Source: Clostridia bacterium
GTDB taxonomy: Bacteria; Bacillota; Clostridia; Christensenellales; Borkfalkiaceae
Direction: 5' to 3'
DNA: 64,000 nucleotides
NCBI GenBank assembly: GCA_017456055.1
Contig: JAFTKC010000019.1
Coordinates: 62,001 to 126,000 of the forward strand
The position numbers were made by a program, and so were the translations under genes. Shown here piece after piece: positions 60,251-64,000 of this stretch. The stretch's first letter is position 1. Every line of letters begins with the position of its first letter. The notes beneath the pieces are model-generated. The model ran no database searches. It was not told where the DNA came from and saw only the letters and a program-made list of their open reading frames with translations.

Positions 60251-60273
60251 TTAACATTTAAGTTAATTGTTAA
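60251..60273. promoter_or_regulatory. Candidate SdpR operator
   Basis: TTAACA (60251-60256), 11 bases, TGTTAA (60268-60273), at the predicted start of transcription. An ArsR-type regulator gene follows, so autorepression is likely. Confidence 0.55.
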
Positions 60274-60288
60274 TTGAAAGGAGGTAAA

Positions 60289-60561
60289 ATGTCACTACAA
60301 CAAACTATGTTTGCGCTATCAGACGCAACGAGAAGAAAAATATTAAATATGCTAAAGAGTGGCAAACTAACGGCGGGGGAGATAGTGGAAAAATTTTCCA
60401 TATCAGCGCCTGCAGTTTCAAGACACTTGTCCGTGTTAAAAGATGCAGATTTAATAAGGGATACAAGGGTAGGAAAATTTATATACTATGAAATAAATAC
60501 TTCAGTTTTAGAAGAAGTAATGTTATTTATATCAGGTTTAAAAGGAGATAAAAATGATTAA
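60289..60561 (+). CDS. ArsR/SdpR-family transcriptional regulator
   Basis: 90-residue winged-helix protein. LSDATRRKILNMLKSGKLTAGEIVEKF and ISAPAVSRHLSVLKDADLIRD (each quoted in part) hold the HTH; VGKFIYYEIN forms the wing. There are no metal-binding cysteines of the ArsR type, which fits SdpR, the autorepressor that is relieved when SdpI binds its ligand. ATG 60289 with GGAGG is chosen over an upstream TTG. The 3' end overlaps sdpI by eight bases. Confidence 0.88.
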   Translation: MSLQQTMFALSDATRRKILNMLKSGKLTAGEIVEKFSISAPAVSRHLSVLKDADLIRDTRVGKFIYYEINTSVLEEVMLFISGLKGDKND

Positions 60562-61201
60562 GAATAATAAACTGAAAACGATATTTTCATCACTAATAAT
60601 TTTATTGCCAATCGTAATAGGGCTAATTTTTTGGAATAAGTTGCCAAATGGAATTCCAATTCACTTTGACGTAAATAATAACGTAGACGGCACGATAGCA
60701 AAGTGGATATTCGTATTCATTTTCCCGATTGGACTTGTGACACTTCATTTATTAAGTCTGCTTTTAACGGGGTTAGATCCAAAATTTAAGAACATTGATA
60801 AAAAGAATACTAGCGTGATTTTTATTATTATTCCTTTATTGAGTTTATTAGTCTCAGCAGTTTCATATTCAATGGCTTTGGGGCTAAAAATAAACGTAGC
60901 ATTTATAGTAATGTTAGTGCTTGGAGCATTATTTATAATAATTGGAAATTATATTCCAAAGATTAGGCAAAATTTTTCACTTGGAATAAAACTTCCATGG
61001 ACTCTAAACGACGAGGATAATTGGGTAAAAACGCATAGATTTGCTGGAGTTGTATGGGTAATAGGTGGCGTAATTATTATGATTACTTCCTTTTTGTCAA
61101 ATTTATTTTTGTTCATTGGGATAACGCTTGCTTTGGTAATTATTCCAACGATTTATTCATACGTTTATTACGCAAAGAATAAAAAAGACGATAAAAATTA
61201 G
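60554..61201 (+). CDS. sdpI: SdpI/DUF1648-family membrane protein
   Basis: 215 residues with six hydrophobic helices. LPNGIPIHFDVNNNVDGTIAKW (part) is the DUF1648 signature, and KIRQNFSLGIKLPWTLNDEDNWVKTHRFAG (part) is the SdpI core. In Bacillus, SdpI gives immunity to the SdpC toxin and sequesters SdpR in the membrane. No sdpABC toxin genes lie here, so it may respond to foreign toxins or other membrane stress. The start overlaps sdpR; AAAGGAG precedes it. Confidence 0.9.
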   Translation: MIKNNKLKTIFSSLIILLPIVIGLIFWNKLPNGIPIHFDVNNNVDGTIAKWIFVFIFPIGLVTLHLLSLLLTGLDPKFKNIDKKNTSVIFIIIPLLSLLVSAVSYSMALGLKINVAFIVMLVLGALFIIIGNYIPKIRQNFSLGIKLPWTLNDEDNWVKTHRFAGVVWVIGGVIIMITSFLSNLFLFIGITLALVIIPTIYSYVYYAKNKKDDKN

Positions 61202-61223
61202 TAAATTACACAAACTTTTATTG

Positions 61224-62084
61224 ATGAAGTCAAAAAAGTTTGTCGTAATATTTAGTTTGATATTGATATTTATTAGTATTACGGCATTTGGGCAAAGTAA
61301 AAGTTATGCCCAAATGCCTTTTTACGATTTACGTCCAAAAGAATTAGAGTTAAGGTCGCAGTTTACTACTTATTATAAAAATTCTACAAGCGAGAGAAAA
61401 AGCAATATAAAATTAGCCAGCAAGCAGTTTAACGGCTATTTTTTAGACGTAGGTGGAGAATTTTCTTTTAATAATGTTGTGGGGGAGAGAACTGAGAAAA
61501 GGGGTTATAAAAATGCAAAAATAATATCTAACGGCGAATTTGTAGACGGAATTGGTGGTGGAGTTTGCCAAGTTTCAACAACTCTATATAACGCTGTAAT
61601 TTTGGCTGATTTAACTATAAACGAGTGGCATAGACATAGTTTGCAAGTGTCCTACGTCTTGCCGTCTTTTGATGCTATGGTAAATTCAAATTGGGCAGAT
61701 TTAAGATTTACAAATAGCACGCATAACCCAATAGTAATTTATACTTTTGCCGACGACGAAAAGATAACCATAAAAATTTACGGAGAAAAACTTGGGTATA
61801 AAGTAGAGAGAGAAAGCGTAGTAGTTGGCAGTATTGAAGCGCTTCCTGAAGAAGAGAAGATAGATATATTAAACGAATATCCAAATTTATTTGAGGGAGA
61901 AAGACAAGTTTTATCGTATAGTAAAAAGGGGCTAATAAGTCAAGGGTATATTGTAAAGAAAGATAAAAATGGCAAGGTGACTTTAAGAAAGAAGATAAGA
62001 GAAGATAAATATAGCGCTTACAGGGGAAAGGTGATAATAGGCACAGCAAAAAAGCCAAAGGAAATAATAGAAGAAGAGAGATAA
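61224..62084 (+). CDS. VanW-family secreted protein
   Basis: 286 residues. A signal peptide (about 1-28) precedes the VanW domain: SNIKLASKQFNGYFLDVGGEFSFNN, then GGGVCQVSTTLYNAVILADL, EWHRHSLQVSYV and DLRFTNSTHNPIVIY (parts quoted). The C-terminal part resembles a G5-type extension. VanW proteins are exported and of unknown catalytic role; despite the name no vancomycin-resistance genes are near. It lies 22 bases after sdpI without a clear ribosome binding site; TTG 61221 is an alternative start. Confidence 0.82.
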   Translation: MKSKKFVVIFSLILIFISITAFGQSKSYAQMPFYDLRPKELELRSQFTTYYKNSTSERKSNIKLASKQFNGYFLDVGGEFSFNNVVGERTEKRGYKNAKIISNGEFVDGIGGGVCQVSTTLYNAVILADLTINEWHRHSLQVSYVLPSFDAMVNSNWADLRFTNSTHNPIVIYTFADDEKITIKIYGEKLGYKVERESVVVGSIEALPEEEKIDILNEYPNLFEGERQVLSYSKKGLISQGYIVKKDKNGKVTLRKKIREDKYSAYRGKVIIGTAKKPKEIIEEER

Positions 62085-62126
62085 TAAAAATTAAATATAA
62101 AAATTTAGTAAAAGATAAAAAATACT

Positions 62127-62155
62127 TTGACAAATACAAAAATTTATGTTAACAT
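62127..62155 (+). promoter_or_regulatory. Promoter of tRNA-Ser
   Basis: TTGACA (62127-62132), 17 bp, TAACAT (62150-62155). Confidence 0.7.
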
Positions 62156-62190
62156 ATCGTAGATAAAAAGATAAATTGAGTCAAGGTTAT

Positions 62191-62282
62191 GGAGAAATAC
62201 CCAAGTGGCTCAAGGGGCTCCCCTGCTAAGGGAGTAGTACGTTTATAGCGTAGCATGGGTTCAAATCCCATTTTCTCCGCCA
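62191..62282 (+). tRNA. tRNA-Ser (anticodon GCU)
   Basis: The acceptor stem GGAGAAA (62191-62197) pairs with TTTCTCC (62272-62278), followed by G and encoded CCA. The anticodon stem CTCCC/GGGAG holds the loop CTGCTAA with GCT at 62225-62227. A long variable arm (about 62235-62254) marks it as class II serine. The T arm is ATGGG-TTCAAAT-CCCAT (62255-62271). It reads the AGC and AGU codons. Its last 22 bases overlap the serine recombinase frame on the other strand. Confidence 0.97.
62261..62282. other. Candidate attachment site at the 3' end of tRNA-Ser
   Basis: The integrase gene abuts and enters the tRNA 3' end, the usual place for an element junction. The crossover core cannot be fixed without the other end of the element. 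Confidence 0.4.
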
Positions 62283-63802
62283 AGAGCAACTCGTTTGAAC
62301 TTTTTACGTTCAGACGAGTTTTCTTTTATTTCTTCAAGGTTTTTACCACTTTCAACTTCTCTTAACTGCTTTTTGTTAAGGCGTTTAGTTTCCCTATCGT
62401 TTGAGTTGTAGAGAATAATAACCTTATCGTCATATAAAATAACACGATTTATAAACGAGTTGAAAAACTCGTTTCTTTCTTCGCCTTTTTCGTATTTCAT
62501 ATAAGCAAAATAGGTTAAAAATTTCTTAACTTCGTTAGGTTGTAAAGGTTTAACTTGTCTTGCTTCTTCAACGGCTATCTTGTTTTCAAGGTCGGCTTGA
62601 TTTGCTTCTAAGTTTAGTAAGCGGTCTTTCGTTGTCTTTGTAAAGATGCCGTTTTCTATTGCCGTCATAATGCTGTTAATGGACTTATTGACTTCTTTAA
62701 GTTCCTTTTGTAGCGATAATAAAACGGTTGGCATAGATAATTCTGCGTTAAACTTATCTGCAACCAATTTAGCGATTTTATCAATAACCTTTGGTCGAAG
62801 TACGTATTTTATGGTTGCTTCAAATACAAGTGTTTCGATAAAATCTTGGCTAACGTTTTTCTTGTCGCAGTCATTTGGGTTTAGTTTCTTACCATAACAC
62901 TTATAGTAGTGGTAAACACGTCCCGTTTTACTCGTGCCTGTTTCTGCGGTAATTGCCGACTCGCAATACCCACAAAAGAGTTTACCGCTTAAAATGTAAG
63001 GTTGTTCGTCATAGTTCTTTCTTTGTTTATGCTTATGTAAATCCATAATTAAATTACACTCCCTAAATAATTTTTCATCCACAATAGGTGGAATTACGTT
63101 TGTATAGACTTTGCCGTCCACGTTTACAATGCCCATATACTTTTCATTTCGTATAATGCGGGCAAGTTGGCTCATAGAAAACTTTTTGCCTGACTTGGTT
63201 TTAATACCCGATGCGTTAAGACGAGCTATAATATCTTTGGCTTTTTCACCGTTTCGGTAACGAGTAAAAATATCTCTAACTACTGTTGCTTCAAGTGGAT
63301 TTATTGTCCACTTTTTATCAACGGTGTCGTAGCCTAATAGTCCGTGACCACCTATAAAATTGCCTTTTATAAGGCTTTCTTTAATACCACGCTTGACTTT
63401 TTGAGAAAGTTCGGCGGAGTAATACTCCGCCATACTCTCAAGCATACCTTCAACGAGTATTCCGCTTGCATCGTCGGTAATGTTTTCTTTTGCAGACAAA
63501 ACTCTTACGCCGTTCTTCTTTAATTTTGCTTTGTAGTTAGCACTGTCGTAACGATTACGGGCAAAACGGTCTAATTGGTAAACCAAAACGTACTCAAAGT
63601 TCTTTTTCTTGCTATCTTCAATCATTTTAAGAAACTGTGGACGTTTATCTGACGTTCCCGTTAAAGCCCTATCTATGTATTCGCCAACAATTGTAATGTC
63701 GCTTCGCTTTGCAAAGTCGTAGCACTCACGTAATTGACCTTCAATAGATTGTTCAGTTTGAGAGTGCGAACTAAATCTTGCGTAGATTACTGCTTTCTTC
63801 AT
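62261..63802 (-). CDS. Large serine recombinase (integrase)
   Basis: 513 residues. The N-terminal resolvase domain has YARFSSHSQTEQSIEGQ with catalytic Ser11 (or Ser12) and VYQLDRFARNRYDSANYK. The recombinase domain (about 160-270) includes GLLGYDTVDKKW and FSMSQLARIIRNEKYMG. A zinc ribbon (LFCGYCESAITAETG to KCYGKKLNPNDC) and a coiled coil (about 350-420) follow. GAAAGGAGAAC precedes ATG 63802. The last six codons and the TGA stop lie in the tRNA-Ser 3' end. It would integrate and excise a mobile element. Confidence 0.93.
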   Translation of the reverse strand: MKKAVIYARFSSHSQTEQSIEGQLRECYDFAKRSDITIVGEYIDRALTGTSDKRPQFLKMIEDSKKKNFEYVLVYQLDRFARNRYDSANYKAKLKKNGVRVLSAKENITDDASGILVEGMLESMAEYYSAELSQKVKRGIKESLIKGNFIGGHGLLGYDTVDKKWTINPLEATVVRDIFTRYRNGEKAKDIIARLNASGIKTKSGKKFSMSQLARIIRNEKYMGIVNVDGKVYTNVIPPIVDEKLFRECNLIMDLHKHKQRKNYDEQPYILSGKLFCGYCESAITAETGTSKTGRVYHYYKCYGKKLNPNDCDKKNVSQDFIETLVFEATIKYVLRPKVIDKIAKLVADKFNAELSMPTVLLSLQKELKEVNKSINSIMTAIENGIFTKTTKDRLLNLEANQADLENKIAVEEARQVKPLQPNEVKKFLTYFAYMKYEKGEERNEFFNSFINRVILYDDKVIILYNSNDRETKRLNKKQLREVESGKNLEEIKENSSERKKFKRVALGGENGI

Positions 63803-64000
63803 TGTTTGTTCTCCTTTCTAAAAACGTTTTTTGGTGTTAGATTGTCGTATGAGTTATTATCTCTTACAAAATCTAACAACATATTTGCAAGCACCGAAGC
63901 GCTTGCTGTTAGTGTTTCATCATCTAATTCAAGTGGCGAAGTTGCCACTTCGTTGGTGGAAAAGTTTATTTCCACCTTGTTAAATTCGTCTAAATAATGT
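62283..64000. mobile_element. Edge of an integrated element at tRNA-Ser
   Basis: The serine recombinase and a coupled upstream gene lie immediately after a complete tRNA-Ser. The element continues past the window, so type (ICE, IME or prophage) and size are unknown. Confidence 0.65.
63799..64000 (-). CDS. Element gene of unknown function, truncated by window edge (C-terminal 66 aa)
   Basis: On the minus strand an open frame runs from the window edge (first full codon at 63999) to TGA at 63801-63799. The visible residues are acidic and helical (LELDDETLTASASVLANML, then DFVRDNNSYDNLTP). The TGA overlaps the recombinase ATG as ATGA, so the two genes are translationally coupled. The recombinase ribosome binding site lies within its last codons. 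I do not recognise a family. Confidence 0.6.
   Translation of the reverse strand, partial: HYLDEFNKVEINFSTNEVATSPLELDDETLTASASVLANMLLDFVRDNNSYDNLTPKNVFRKENKQ

Noticed and set aside
63868..63985. Several short inverted repeats near the window end (for example AAGTGGC/GCCACTT and GTGGAAA/TTTCCAC)
   Set aside because: They lie within the coding frame at 63799-64000; seven-base arms are weak evidence for an operator or origin without more sequence.
63734..63997. Plus-strand frame opposite the integrase start
   Set aside because: It is the shadow of the recombinase and its coupled upstream gene, both on the minus strand, with no ribosome binding site.
1..64000. CRISPR arrays, insertion sequences or long direct repeats
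   Set aside because: No regularly spaced repeats and no transposase genes were seen; the only mobile DNA is at the tRNA-Ser junction.

Overview
The window is AT-rich bacterial chromosome. The gene order (rnc-smc-ftsY-ylxM-ffh-rpsP-khpA-rimM-trmD; rpmB divergent from an Asp23 gene, a DhaL kinase gene and recG), an Rnf complex, a T-box riboswitch, a CIRCE element, TrmFO and an SdpR/SdpI pair point to the Bacillota, most likely an uncultured anaerobic member of the Clostridia. I cannot name the genus from sequence alone. Most genes have an AGGAGG-type ribosome binding site, and sigma-A-like promoters with 16-18 bp spacing are easy to see. TAG, TAA and TGA are all used as stops.

Layout. 1-1926: the tail of a helical-repeat protein, a 40-residue small protein and a YghO-like acetyltransferase. 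2077-12552: core genes for RNA processing, chromosome condensation, protein targeting and ribosome assembly, in two transcription units (rnc-smc-ftsY and ylxM-ffh-rpsP-khpA-rimM-trmD-rbgA-rnhB-yraN). 12584-13048: rplS with its own leader and terminator. 13060-25319: a long operon, comM-dprA-topA-trmFO-hslV-hslU-hisS-rseC-like-glyA-tcdA-like-yfcE. 25334-31372 (minus strand): rnfCDGEAB preceded by a NusG-domain-II membrane protein and a Gx/heptaprenyl-synthase-component-I protein, giving an ion-pumping ferredoxin:NAD oxidoreductase. 31426-36720: a polytopic membrane protein divergent from rlmL-galT-galE. 36735-41575: a NAD synthetase with a degenerate glutaminase domain, a small membrane protein, and a T-box-controlled XRE-cupin-acyl-CoA-ligase fusion. 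41589-47727: a YgjV-family protein, then an XRE-cupin regulator with potABCD. 47744-52306: rpmB (minus), Asp23, the interrupted DhaL-kinase gene and recG. 52325-60186: two large ABC ATPase-permease fusions flanking htpG, which carries a perfect CIRCE operator. 60218-62084: sdpR-sdpI and a VanW-like protein. 62127-64000: tRNA-Ser(GCU) with a large serine recombinase reading into its 3' end from the other strand. This looks like one edge of an integrated element that continues past the window.

Most of the window is housekeeping. The unusual points are: the T-box (predicted specifier GUA, valine) in front of an acyl-CoA-ligase fusion; loss of the catalytic cysteine in the NadE glutaminase domain; a nonsense codon in the DhaL/FakA-type gene; a PotD that appears anchored by a C-terminal membrane helix; an integrase frame that closes inside the target tRNA; and hairpins placed directly before starts that lack a Shine-Dalgarno sequence (ylxM, recG, rimM).
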